Positions 13,518-21,726 of a stretch of 25,455 nucleotides of DNA are shown in pieces. A program made the translations under genes and the position numbers. Location of the stretch: NCBI GenBank assembly GCA_902385765.1, contig CABMGU010000031.1:1-25455 (forward strand), in the 5' to 3' direction. The DNA comes from an uncultured archaeon. GTDB taxonomy: Archaea > Nanobdellota > Nanobdellia > Woesearchaeales > ARS49. A model generated the notes under the pieces. The model was given only the letters and a program-made list of their open reading frames with translations, did no database searches and was not told the DNA's origin. The first letter of the stretch is position 1, and the number at the start of each line of letters is the position of its first letter.

Positions 13518-14687
13518 ATGTTAATAAAGGGGGTTAAGTATAAGGAAAAAGAACTGATATTGAGCAGCGCGTTAATTAGAGCCAAGCCCCTAACGCAAAA
13601 AGAGTCTTTCACAGGCACTGCGCCAGCTCCATTTGTTGGCAGGTTTGGTTATCCTTTTGTTAATGTTGGAATTCTTGCTCCGCCAAGGCACGATGAAGAC
13701 GCTTGGCTGTATGATGCTCCAGGGCATTGGGCAAAAACAAATACTGGCATTAGGGAAGTAGTGGACTACAGGACAAGAATGGTGAACAGTCGTTTCACAA
13801 GCAATGTTAAACAGCCTGATAAACTGGTAGAAATAGCTCAGGATGTTGCAATGGCTTCTAAGCCAGTGGATATTGATGTTTCTTTGGAGAAAAAGCCGAG
13901 CTTGAACATTTCGACTGACCAGTGGGTTGCGCCGATGGGTCCGCAGGCAAGACTGAAACAATTGCAGTTGGCCACTAACCCTCATATTTCTACAAAAGTT
14001 CAGAAATATTTTGACGATACTGATGCTTTGGCATCAGAGGCAGTCACAGAATTATACAAACATTCTGTTGATGAGAACGCTTTGAGCAGGATGTTGTCAG
14101 TTGGCGTTTTTGGAAAGAAGAGAAAGTTGGTTCCTACGCGCTGGTCTATAACAGCAACAGATGATATTTTAGCAAACAATTTCCTTGAGAAAGTAAGGGA
14201 GCAGGAAGTAGGAGATTATGCAACCTATTTTGGCAGTTATCTTGGTAATTATTATCTTGTCTTGTTTTTCCCTGAGCGTTGGAGCTATGAGTTGTTTGAA
14301 ATGTATGTTAAGCCTGGAGTGCTTGAGTTCAGCACAGATTATGAGGAATTTCAGGGTAGAAAAAACTATGCTGAGACTTGCGCAGGTGGTTATTATACTG
14401 TCAGGATGGCTCTTGCTGAGCACATGATGAAGAACAAGAGGCAGAATACTGCGCTTGTGTTAAGATTCATAACAGATGAGTACGTGCTTCCTTTGGGCGT
14501 GTGGGTTACGCGCAGTGCTGCGAGGAAAGCTCTTGAGAGCAAGCCAATTACTTTTGCCAGCAAGGAGTTGATGCTTACCTATGCCACGCATCTTGCGAGG
14601 AAGAAGTTTGGCGTGGACATTGTTCCGATATTAGAAAAAAGTAAAATAATGAAAGAAAAACAAAAAACAATAATTAATTTTATTTGA
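13518..14687 (+). CDS. Nre-family DNA repair protein
   Basis: A 389-residue member of the archaeal Nre family (DUF650 plus DUF651), linked to DNA damage repair through the sliding clamp PCNA. The N-terminal block reads FTGTAPAPFVGRFGYPFVNVGILAPP (about 31-56). The C-terminal block includes RFITDEYVLPLGVWVTRSAARKAL. The last eight residues, QKTIINFI (382-389), form a PIP-box-like motif of the Q-x-x-I/L-x-x-F type, as expected for PCNA binding. The usual N-terminal Cys-rich finger of many Nre proteins is absent; the gene begins directly before DUF650. The start is set by a TATA box 26 nt upstream. Its end overlaps the converging lipoprotein gene by 8 bp. Confidence 0.88.
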   Translation: MLIKGVKYKEKELILSSALIRAKPLTQKESFTGTAPAPFVGRFGYPFVNVGILAPPRHDEDAWLYDAPGHWAKTNTGIREVVDYRTRMVNSRFTSNVKQPDKLVEIAQDVAMASKPVDIDVSLEKKPSLNISTDQWVAPMGPQARLKQLQLATNPHISTKVQKYFDDTDALASEAVTELYKHSVDENALSRMLSVGVFGKKRKLVPTRWSITATDDILANNFLEKVREQEVGDYATYFGSYLGNYYLVLFFPERWSYELFEMYVKPGVLEFSTDYEEFQGRKNYAETCAGGYYTVRMALAEHMMKNKRQNTALVLRFITDEYVLPLGVWVTRSAARKALESKPITFASKELMLTYATHLARKKFGVDIVPILEKSKIMKEKQKTIINFI

Positions 14688-15315
14688 TGTGGCTGTCGAC
14701 TATTTTTGCTACTTCAGCAATGCCTTCTTTTGAGCACAGTCTTGTGTCAGAGCCTCCTTCTACTATGAACTTGTCTCTGAGGAATTCGAGTGCTTCTCTG
14801 TCTACCATTTTCATTGGCGGTATGTATGCTCTTTCTCCTATGCTGTCGTCAGCTCCGACTTTCAGGACTTCCAGTCTTCGTTGGAATTCAGTGGCAGCTG
14901 CTTTTGCATCAGCGTATCCTGTTAATGAGAATCCTGCTGTCAATCTTTCATTTTCTTTGTCTTTTACGTTTACTATGCAGTTGCGCGAGCCTGTTTTGTA
15001 TGTTACGACAAAGTTTGCTGCGTCTTTTCCGCATGCTTTTGCGAATTCTTCTGCAGATAGTAATTGCTGGCATCCGAGCAGGTTGTAGAGGTCTTTTGTG
15101 CCGCCTGTCGGTTCAAGGGGAGTTCCAGGAACTGCTTCGTTTTTGATTTCTGGTGCTGTTATTTTTTCTTTGGGAGCTTGAGGCGGAGCGACTACCTGTT
15201 CTTTTGCAACAACCTGTGGTTCAGTTGTTTTTGTTGTATCATTGTTCTCGACAGTCGGCTGGATAGGTGCGCACGCAACCGCCAGCAAGAGCAGTAAAAA
15301 TACAATTTTTTTCAT
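14680..15315 (-). CDS. Putative lipoprotein of unknown function
   Basis: A 211-residue exported protein. Residues 1-16 form a signal sequence with a lipobox (LLLLAVAC-AP), so Cys16 is probably lipid-anchored on the outer face of the membrane. A Thr/Pro/Val/Glu/Lys-rich linker follows to about residue 75. A small globular domain of about 130 residues then starts YNLLGCQQLL and includes AKACGKDAANFVVTYKTGSRNCIVNV; paired cysteines suggest disulfides. I do not recognise the domain; the GFSLTGYADAKAAATEFQRRLEVL segment recalls small-ligand or stress-related lipoproteins. The ATG at 15315 is chosen because the signal peptide starts there and the TATA box at 15339-15346 is 27 nt away. An upstream in-frame extension would bury the signal peptide. 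Confidence 0.82.
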   Translation of the reverse strand: MKKIVFLLLLLAVACAPIQPTVENNDTTKTTEPQVVAKEQVVAPPQAPKEKITAPEIKNEAVPGTPLEPTGGTKDLYNLLGCQQLLSAEEFAKACGKDAANFVVTYKTGSRNCIVNVKDKENERLTAGFSLTGYADAKAAATEFQRRLEVLKVGADDSIGERAYIPPMKMVDREALEFLRDKFIVEGGSDTRLCSKEGIAEVAKIVDSHIK

Positions 15316-15338
15316 ACATATTATCCGGAAGCAATAAC

Positions 15339-15346
15339 TATTTAAA
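15339..15346. promoter_or_regulatory. Shared TATA box (lipoprotein / HEPN operon)
   Basis: TATTTAAA with a symmetric TTTAAA core at 15341-15346. The start codons are at 15315 (minus) and 15370 (plus), again 54 bp apart, with the box at the midpoint. It is at leaderless distance for both and no other TATA-like box lies in the gap. Confidence 0.7.
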
Positions 15347-15369
15347 CCTTTAGCGGTTGAAGAAGACAC

Positions 15370-16026
15370 ATGATGCATCAGGTTCTCGTCGATATTCAGC
15401 AGGCTTTGAAGGAGATACAGGCGCTTCCGAAAGGCAACATCGCGGATTTCAAGAGGCAGAAGCAGGAAGGCGCCAGACTAAAACTTAAGGGAGCCATTCA
15501 ACAACTGCTTGAAGAGGCAAAGAACACTGATGCTTATCCCTTGGCGCAAAAGCTTTCTGTTGCAAAGCCTGAGGAGATGCGTTTGTATCTGGAAAAATTA
15601 GCTAATATTGCGGTTGATGAAGAAAAAAATACGAATGTTAGGATGCCTAAGCTTCCTTCTGATGTTAAGGATGACATTACTGCAGACCTTAACGAAATAC
15701 AGAATTGTATGAAAGCGGGCTGTTATAGGAGTGCGGTTATTTTGTGTGGAAGGATAATGGAGACAGCGCTCCACAGGAAGTATTATGACGCGACAGGACA
15801 GGACTTGCTTGAGAAAGCTCCAGGAACAGGACTAGGAAACCTGATCGCTAAACTCTCTGAGAAAGGAGTTAAGCTTGACCCTGGTCTGCCGAACCAGATT
15901 CATTTGATTAATCAGGTGCGTGTCTTCAGTGTTCATACAAAAAAAGAGCCTTTTTCACCGTCTAAGAATCAGGCAGAAGCAATAGTGCTGTATACAATTG
16001 ATATCTTAGAAAAACTGTTCAAATGA
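15370..16026 (+). CDS. HEPN/DUF4145-like protein
   Basis: A 218-residue soluble helical protein. The N-terminal about 100 residues are charged helices. The C-terminal half (about 103-216) looks like a HEPN/DUF4145 domain: AGCYRSAVILCGRIMETALHRKYY, then GLGNLIAKLSEKGVKLDPGL, then LINQVRVFSVHTKKEPFSPSKNQAEAIVLYTIDILEKLF. RVFSVH (Arg184 to His189) fits the R-x4-6-H motif that forms the RNase centre in active HEPN proteins. Many HEPN proteins are RNases in toxin-antitoxin or defence systems; others only bind RNA or nucleotides. Its end overlaps the next gene as ATGA, so the two are co-translated. ATGATG offers two starts three bases apart. Confidence 0.7.
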   Translation: MMHQVLVDIQQALKEIQALPKGNIADFKRQKQEGARLKLKGAIQQLLEEAKNTDAYPLAQKLSVAKPEEMRLYLEKLANIAVDEEKNTNVRMPKLPSDVKDDITADLNEIQNCMKAGCYRSAVILCGRIMETALHRKYYDATGQDLLEKAPGTGLGNLIAKLSEKGVKLDPGLPNQIHLINQVRVFSVHTKKEPFSPSKNQAEAIVLYTIDILEKLFK

Positions 16027-16298
16027 CTCGATGTAGAGATATTATTGAACTGCTTTCAAAGCAGGCGATGACTTTGAGAGAATTGGCGGAGTGGTTTCAC
16101 GCAGATACAAAAGAGCTTCTGATAGACCTGGAGCACATTTCGCAAATCATAAAGCCTGGCAAGTTGGTGATGGACCCGAGTGTTTGCAGGACTTGCGGTT
16201 ATGTTTTCAAGGACAGGGAGAATCGCAGAAGGCCGAGCAAGTGTCCGAAATGCAAGGCAGAAAAGGTTAGCGAGCCTGTGTTTTCTATTGAGATTTAA
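16023..16298 (+). CDS. HTH/Zn-ribbon transcription regulator-like protein
   Basis: A 91-residue protein with an N-terminal winged-HTH-like part (about 1-50, IIELLSKQAMTLRELAEWFHADTKELLIDLEHI) and a C-terminal zinc ribbon with Cys55, Cys58, Cys74 and Cys77 (CRTCGYVF and CPKCKAE). This matches the archaeal family of small HTH proteins fused to a Zn-ribbon (COG3357-type), presumed DNA-binding regulators. It overlaps the HEPN gene by 4 bp, so the two proteins are made together and may act together. The 3' end overlaps the converging alaS gene by 14 bp. Confidence 0.8.
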   Translation: MTRCRDIIELLSKQAMTLRELAEWFHADTKELLIDLEHISQIIKPGKLVMDPSVCRTCGYVFKDRENRRRPSKCPKCKAEKVSEPVFSIEI

Positions 16299-18795
16299 AT
16301 TTCTCTAAATCACTTAAAAACCTTTCAATCGTCTTGACAACCACTTCTGGTTGTGTTTGCAGTATTTCTGCGGTTTGTCCGAGAATGTCGCCGACATATC
16401 CTTTTGTTGATTTTAATTCCAGTTCAGGTAACGCCTGCTTTTTTTGTACTGCTTTTCTTGCTTTTTTCCAGGTTTCAAATAGTTCCAAAGCTCTTCCTGG
16501 TATTTGTGTGACGTCGCATTTCAATAGTTTTGCTGTTTGTTCGAGTACGTGTTTTTCTCCTTCTGCTATTTTGTCTGCTGCTTTGCCTGCTGCAAACACT
16601 ATTCTTACGATTCCGTCTTTTACTTTTGATGTTTTCAGTATCTTGATTTTGCCTGTGTCGAGTGTGTTTTTCAGGTGTGTTCCTGCGCAAGCCTCAACAT
16701 CAACATCTGGAATGGTGACTATTCTCAATTGTCTGCCTGGAACAGCACCGCCTTGATAAATCGTCATTCCGAATGCTTTTTCTGCTTCCTCGCGGGGCAT
16801 GAATGTTAGTTTTGTCTTGATTCCTTGTTTTACTATCTTGTTTGCTTCTTCTTCTATCTTGGCAACTTCTTCATCTGTTAGTGAGTCATAATGTGTGATG
16901 TCCAGATGTGCCTTGTCAACGTCTTTCTTTGCAGATGCTTGGTTGATGTGCGCTCCGAGCACTTTTCTTGCAGCCGCGTTGACGATGTGTGTTGCAGTGT
17001 GGTGTTGCGCTAATTGCAGTCTTCTGCTGAATTCTATGTCTCCGTGTACTTTGTCTCCTGCGTGGAATTTTGGTTTTTCTTCAAGAACGTGTATGATGTG
17101 AGGTCCTTGTTTTAGAACATCAATAACTTTTGCTCCGTCAAGTGTTCCTCTGTCTGACATTTGTCCGCCTGATGTTGGGTAGAATACTGTCTGGTCTAAA
17201 ATCACGTTGTTATCAATAATCTCCAGTACTTTTGCGTCAAAGGAAGCTTTCTCATAATCATCAAAATACAATGCTTTTGTTGGTGGTGTATGAACATCTA
17301 TCGGCAGTTTTTCTTCTTTTTCTGTTGATGTTTCCTGTTCTTTTTTCTCGTGGCGCGCAGCGACAAGCGAGTAGAAGTTGTCTGGTACATTGATTTCCTT
17401 TCCCATTTTTGCTGCTTCTTCTTTTATCGCTTCTGGTGCTATTCCCTGGCTGTCATATATTGTTATCAAATCTTCAGTGGAAAGTTTTTTCTCCATCAGG
17501 CGTGGCAGCATTGCTTGTGTTTTCTGTCTTGTTGCTTCGTATTTTTTCTTTTCAACTTCGAGTATTATTGAGACTTCATCGAGATTTTCAGATAATTCGG
17601 GGAACAGGGGTTGCAAATAGTCTGCGTGCCATTTGCAGACTTCTGGCAAACTGATGTTCCACTTATATTTGTCAATGAATCCGAGCGCTCTTCTTAGAAT
17701 AACACGCAGATTGTACATTCCTCCTACGTTTGATGGCAGTCCGCCGTCGTTAATCGCAAATAGAAGTGCTCGTGTGTGGTCTGCTATTGAGTATACTGCT
17801 ACGAGTGGCATTATTTTCTCTTTTAGTGCTTTGACATCCATTTTTAGCTGTGTTGCCACGAATTTCCAGGCAGCTTCAAGGTCTTTGACTTCGCCTACGT
17901 TAAGATATGGTGAGTAGTGCGCGAATCTGCGCATGAATTCTTCATCATATTCAACATTGGTTATCTCTCTTAGTTTTTTTACAACAGTTGGGAACGTGCA
18001 TTCGTAGATTGATGCTTTGCCTTGTGTGAACCAGGCTGCTCTTTCCTGTCCTTCTCCCATGTCAAGTACTTTGATGTTCAGTTCTTTCAGCCCTGATGGT
18101 GTTATTTCGTATTGCATGTATACTTGGTTTGAGATTTCCAGTCCGTTTGAGAAGAATTCCATGCATGGTCCGAGGTTTCCTCCTCCTGACCATACGTCTT
18201 CGTGGATTGTTAAATCGCTCATTTCCAGCCCAATGCCTTCGTGAAGCCAGGTGAGGTGGTCGTTCATGTATTTGTTCACGTCATAATCTTTTGGTGAGAA
18301 GAATCCGTGTTCTCCCATCATGATGAAAGCTACGTGGTGTCCTGTGATGCCTACATTATCAATATCTGAAAATCGCAGGCACATTTGCGGTATAACTAAA
18401 GGATTTGCAGGTGGTGCTATCTCTCCTGATACCACATAGGGCTGGAATGCGGCTATAGAGGCGATAGTGAAGTCTGTTGTTGGGTTCCATCTTGCGATGA
18501 CTGGATACCTTGCAATTGGCGTGTAGCCGAGTTTTGTGTGTATTCTTGCGAATTCTTTCCATACTTCTATGTAGTCAAGTTTTTTCTTGCAGGGGTGTCC
18601 TATGAACCTGAATCCGCCTGAGCATGCTGGGTCTCCGCATACTTCTTGCGCGTGTACTGTCCAGAAGTATCTCTGGCATTTGTTGCACTGGTGTCTTGAG
18701 AACCCTTTTGATTTGAGTGTTTTGACTGGGAAGAAGTCTTCTGGGTGCAGTCCTGCATTCCTGCGCACTTCCTCTTTAATCTGCTCTTCAGTCAT
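16285..18795 (-). CDS. alaS: Alanyl-tRNA synthetase, archaeal type
   Basis: An 836-residue class II synthetase that charges tRNA-Ala and edits Ser/Gly mischarging. It has the archaeal N-terminal extension (LKSKGFSRHQCNKCQRYFW, residues 28-45, with a Cys pair and CGDPAC near 53). The catalytic part includes RFSDIDNVGITGHHVAF, GGGNLGPCMEFF (about 204-215) and MGEGQERAAW. The editing domain shows zinc residues His599 and His603 (HHTATH) and Cys703 and His707 (CAGTH). A short C-terminal domain follows from about 735. It is somewhat shorter than many archaeal AlaRS of about 900 residues, mostly at the C-terminus. A TATA box at 18819-18826 lies 27 nt before the ATG, so the mRNA is leaderless. Confidence 0.98.
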   Translation of the reverse strand: MTEEQIKEEVRRNAGLHPEDFFPVKTLKSKGFSRHQCNKCQRYFWTVHAQEVCGDPACSGGFRFIGHPCKKKLDYIEVWKEFARIHTKLGYTPIARYPVIARWNPTTDFTIASIAAFQPYVVSGEIAPPANPLVIPQMCLRFSDIDNVGITGHHVAFIMMGEHGFFSPKDYDVNKYMNDHLTWLHEGIGLEMSDLTIHEDVWSGGGNLGPCMEFFSNGLEISNQVYMQYEITPSGLKELNIKVLDMGEGQERAAWFTQGKASIYECTFPTVVKKLREITNVEYDEEFMRRFAHYSPYLNVGEVKDLEAAWKFVATQLKMDVKALKEKIMPLVAVYSIADHTRALLFAINDGGLPSNVGGMYNLRVILRRALGFIDKYKWNISLPEVCKWHADYLQPLFPELSENLDEVSIILEVEKKKYEATRQKTQAMLPRLMEKKLSTEDLITIYDSQGIAPEAIKEEAAKMGKEINVPDNFYSLVAARHEKKEQETSTEKEEKLPIDVHTPPTKALYFDDYEKASFDAKVLEIIDNNVILDQTVFYPTSGGQMSDRGTLDGAKVIDVLKQGPHIIHVLEEKPKFHAGDKVHGDIEFSRRLQLAQHHTATHIVNAAARKVLGAHINQASAKKDVDKAHLDITHYDSLTDEEVAKIEEEANKIVKQGIKTKLTFMPREEAEKAFGMTIYQGGAVPGRQLRIVTIPDVDVEACAGTHLKNTLDTGKIKILKTSKVKDGIVRIVFAAGKAADKIAEGEKHVLEQTAKLLKCDVTQIPGRALELFETWKKARKAVQKKQALPELELKSTKGYVGDILGQTAEILQTQPEVVVKTIERFLSDLEKFKSQ

Positions 18796-18818
18796 GCTAT
18801 TGACGGGAAGTTAAACAA

Positions 18819-18826
18819 TTTAAAAA
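18819..18826 (-). promoter_or_regulatory. TATA box of alaS
   Basis: TTTAAAAA on the plus strand (TTTTTAAA on minus), centred 27 nt before the ATG at 18795. Confidence 0.55.
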
Positions 18827-18834
18827 TATATCGA

Positions 18835-18862
18835 GAAAAAATAGATTAAAAAAATAAAAAAT
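18835..18862 (-). terminator. T-rich terminator after S-layer-like gene
   Basis: Directly after the stop codon on the minus strand come several T runs (six, eight and six Ts) interrupted by A-containing triplets. Such T tracts end transcription in archaea. They separate the S-layer-like gene from the alaS promoter. Confidence 0.6.
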
Positions 18863-19804
18863 TTACTCTTCACCGCGCATGCGGGTGAAGCCGATTATCA
18901 AGCCGACGATTACCAAGAGTGCTACAAGCACGAGCAGTATGATTTCCAGTGCGCTTCTGACCTTTCCGGTTGAATCTGCTGGAACTACTTCTGCTGTCTT
19001 GTTCTGTGCTTCCTGGACAACTACGACTGGTGCTGGTTCTGGTTTGCAGGCTTCGTTTTCAAGCACTGTTACCTTTGCTGAACTTGTTGCCTTGTCGTGT
19101 CCGTCGTTGTACAAAGCTTCAACGTTTAAGTCATAAACGCCTGGCTCTGCGCATTTTGGCAATCTGAGGAACATTTCTTCTGTTTCTTCCTGCTTGTCGT
19201 TTTGTACTTCTGCAATGTAATTGGTTGCTGTGATGCCTAATGAGGGGATGCTTAATACAACCTTTACATCGCTTTCGTCTTTCTGTCCTTGGTTTTCAAG
19301 GCGTATGGATGCAAGCAATGCCTGTCCAGCTTGTACTGTGCTGGTGCTCAGGATTATGTCCTGAACTTTCATCATGTGTCTTGGTGCGTTGACGTTCAGT
19401 GTGTACCTGTAGATGAGCTCTTCGCCATTTCTGTCTGATATGACGACTCGCAGGTAATACTGTGCAACATCGACATCATCTGGAAGTGTCAAAGTCATTT
19501 TCTTGATGTATGTGGTGCTTTGAGCAAAGTCAAATGGTCCTAGCATCTTGCTGATTGCGTTTGCATCATTGAATTCGTATCCAGAAATGAATGCGCGGAT
19601 TTCAACATCCTTCGCGGCATTTGATGCAAATATCTCAAGCTTCAATGTGAAGTCCTGGTCTCGTTCGATGTCAAGTTTGTTGACGCTCGAAGCTAAAATC
19701 TCGGTGTTGTCTATTTGTGCGTGCTCTACGTTCAGTGGAAGAGTTTGTGCTGCAACCGCTGATAACACGAGCAAAACGCTTAACAATATTGTCAATGCTT
19801 TCAT
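18863..19804 (-). CDS. S-layer-like membrane-anchored surface protein
   Basis: A 313-residue type I membrane protein. The signal peptide covers about 1-19 (MKALTILLSVLLVLSAVAAQ). The outside part has two beta-rich domains: one around 25-140, the other around 145-250, beginning MKVQDIILSTSTVQAGQALLASIRLENQGQ, which is CARDB/COG1361-like. A Pro/Val/Gln/Thr linker leads to one membrane helix at about 285-305 (ALEIILLVLVALLVIVG) and a short basic tail, RMRGEE. Such proteins are common surface or S-layer components in small archaea. Expression should be high: its promoter shares a 17-bp BRE/TATA block with tRNA-Ser. The predicted leader of about 29 nt holds a GGGGGG run 6 nt before the ATG, so unlike most genes here it is probably not leaderless. 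Confidence 0.82.
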   Translation of the reverse strand: MKALTILLSVLLVLSAVAAQTLPLNVEHAQIDNTEILASSVNKLDIERDQDFTLKLEIFASNAAKDVEIRAFISGYEFNDANAISKMLGPFDFAQSTTYIKKMTLTLPDDVDVAQYYLRVVISDRNGEELIYRYTLNVNAPRHMMKVQDIILSTSTVQAGQALLASIRLENQGQKDESDVKVVLSIPSLGITATNYIAEVQNDKQEETEEMFLRLPKCAEPGVYDLNVEALYNDGHDKATSSAKVTVLENEACKPEPAPVVVVQEAQNKTAEVVPADSTGKVRSALEIILLVLVALLVIVGLIIGFTRMRGEE

Positions 19805-19854
19805 TCTATTCCCCCCAATTTATAGTTTGAATAATAGCTTCCAGAGAACACCTT

Positions 19855-19871
19855 ATATTTAAAGGTTTCGA
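19855..19871 (-). promoter_or_regulatory. Strong BRE/TATA promoter of S-layer-like gene
   Basis: The minus strand reads TCGAAACCTTTAAATAT, identical over 17 bp to the tRNA-Ser promoter at 3607-3623. Initiation should fall near 19833, giving a leader of about 29 nt with GGGGGG (19811-19816) at Shine-Dalgarno distance. Confidence 0.65.
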
Positions 19872-19889
19872 CATTTTTAGTATTGCGAA

Positions 19890-19907
19890 GTAACAAATAC
19901 TTGTTAC
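19890..19907. promoter_or_regulatory. Perfect 18-bp dyad, candidate operator
   Basis: GTAACAA-ATAC-TTGTTAC has perfect 7-bp arms around a 4-bp spacer. It sits between the divergent S-layer-like and infB promoters, 19 bp beyond the BRE side of the first and about 30 bp upstream of the BRE/TATA of the second. Size and symmetry fit a dimeric repressor or activator site. It could also be a chance palindrome. Confidence 0.5.
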
Positions 19908-19932
19908 GCATGAAATGTGATTGATTGAATGT

Positions 19933-19947
19933 CAAAACCTTTTTAAT
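19933..19947 (+). promoter_or_regulatory. BRE/TATA of infB
   Basis: CAAAAC followed by CTTTTTAAT, with the TATA centre 27 nt before the ATG at 19970. It implies a leaderless infB mRNA. Confidence 0.55.
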
Positions 19948-19969
19948 GAAACCGTATTGACTGCATATT

Positions 19970-21718
19970 ATGATAAGACAGCCGATTGTGGCGATAATGG
20001 GTCACGTGGACCATGGAAAGACATCTCTGCTGGATAAGATTAGGGGTACTGCTATTGCTGCAAGGGAAGCAGGAGGTATCACGCAGGCAATCGGCGCGAG
20101 CATCATTCCGCTGGGCACCATAAAATCAATTTGCGGTGCTTTGCTTGAGCAGTTGAAGATTGTTCTCACGATTCCTGGTTTGTTGTTCATTGATACTCCT
20201 GGTCACGCTGCTTTTGTTAATTTGAGAAAGAGGGGTGGCAATCTTGCAGATATCGCAATTCTTGTTGTTGACATCAACGATGGTCTGATGCCTCAGACTA
20301 AGGAGAGTATTGAAATCCTGAAGCAATACAAGACGCCTTTCATAATTGCTGCAAATAAAATTGATATTATAGAGGGCTGGAGTAAAAAGCCCGGCACTTT
20401 GTTGCAGAACATTTCTTCCCAGTCTGCTGATGTGCAGAAAAAGTTTGAGACTAAATTGTATGCTCTTGTTGCTCAGGTTTTTGAGCTTGGCATTCAGGCT
20501 GACAGGTTTGATCGCGTTTCTGATTATACGAAGACTGTGGCAGTTGTTCCTGTAAGTGCTAAGACAGGCGAAGGCACCCCTGAACTCTTGATGATGCTTA
20601 CTGGTCTTGCGCAGAAGTTTCTTGAGCAGAATTTGAATATTGAGGAGAAAGGTCCTGCGAAGGGAACGATTCTTGAAGTCAAGGAGCAGAAAGGCTTGGG
20701 TACAGTTCTTGATACTATTATTTACGATGGCAGTTTGAAGGTTAATGATCAGGTTCTTATTGGTACTTTGGATCAGCCTTTGCAGGCGAAAATCAAGGCT
20801 TTGTTACAGCCGACGCATTTGACAGAGATGCGTGAGAAGAAGGCGAAGTTCTCTCCTGTCAAATCAGTCAGCGCAGCAACCGGTGTGCGTCTTGTCATTC
20901 CTGGTGCAGAGCAGGCTGTTGCTGGTGCTCCGATTATGAGCGCGGTTGGCGACATTCAGAAAGTCAAGGATGCATTGCATGCTGAGATGCACGAGGTTTT
21001 GATTGAGACTGACAGGGACGGCGTTATAATAAAGGCTGATTCTCTTGGCAGTTTGGAAGCTTTGATGACCTTGTTGAGGGAGAAAGGCGTTCCAATAAGG
21101 AAGAGTGGTATTGGTCCGATTTCAAAGAATGATGTTTCTGATGCTGAAGCCACTCTTGCCAATGATCCTTTGCATTCTGTTATTCTTGGCTTTAATATTC
21201 CTAAAACCGATATGCCGACCAGCGCGCACATCATTGTTAACGATATTATTTACAGGCTGATTGAGGACTATGAGGCTTGGAAAATCTCTAAGAAGAAGCA
21301 GATTGAGCTTTCTGAGCTGGATATTCTTGTAAGACCGTGCAAAATCGAGCTTCTAAAAGGATACGTGTTCAGGCAGAGTAATCCTGCGATTGTTGGTGTT
21401 GAGGTTGTGGCTGGTATTTTGAAGCCGAATACTCCTTTGATGAAGCCTGATGGTAAAACAGTGACAGACGTCAAGGGCATTCAGGTTGAGCAGGAAAATG
21501 TTTTAAAGTTGGAAAGGGGAAAACAGGGCGCGGTTAGCATGTCTGGCGTTATTATTGGCAGGCAGCTGAATGAAGGGGACATCTTATTCAGTGCAATTCC
21601 TGAAGAGCATTTCAGGCAGTACAAGGAGCATAAGGAGCACTTGCCTGAAGAGGAAAAGAATTTGCTGAAAGAGATTGCTGAGATTATGAGAAAGAGCAAT
21701 CCTGTGTGGGGAATATAG
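19970..21718 (+). CDS. infB: Translation initiation factor aIF5B (IF2 family)
   Basis: A 582-residue translational GTPase that joins ribosomal subunits and helps place initiator tRNA. GTPase motifs are G1 GHVDHGKT (11-18), G3 DTPGH (75-79), G4 NKID (129-132) and G5 near VSAKTGEG. Beta-barrel domain II follows (GTILEVKEQKGLGTVLDTIIYDG), then domain III (IIKADSLGSLEALMTLL) and domain IV (LKGYVFRQSNPAIVGVEVVAG). Length matches archaeal aIF5B without the eukaryotic N-terminal extension. No intein interrupts the G1 motif. It probably shares a transcript with the PUA gene at 21893, across a hairpin-rich spacer. Confidence 0.98.
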   Translation: MIRQPIVAIMGHVDHGKTSLLDKIRGTAIAAREAGGITQAIGASIIPLGTIKSICGALLEQLKIVLTIPGLLFIDTPGHAAFVNLRKRGGNLADIAILVVDINDGLMPQTKESIEILKQYKTPFIIAANKIDIIEGWSKKPGTLLQNISSQSADVQKKFETKLYALVAQVFELGIQADRFDRVSDYTKTVAVVPVSAKTGEGTPELLMMLTGLAQKFLEQNLNIEEKGPAKGTILEVKEQKGLGTVLDTIIYDGSLKVNDQVLIGTLDQPLQAKIKALLQPTHLTEMREKKAKFSPVKSVSAATGVRLVIPGAEQAVAGAPIMSAVGDIQKVKDALHAEMHEVLIETDRDGVIIKADSLGSLEALMTLLREKGVPIRKSGIGPISKNDVSDAEATLANDPLHSVILGFNIPKTDMPTSAHIIVNDIIYRLIEDYEAWKISKKKQIELSELDILVRPCKIELLKGYVFRQSNPAIVGVEVVAGILKPNTPLMKPDGKTVTDVKGIQVEQENVLKLERGKQGAVSMSGVIIGRQLNEGDILFSAIPEEHFRQYKEHKEHLPEEEKNLLKEIAEIMRKSNPVWGI

Positions 21719-21726
21719 CGAAATGA

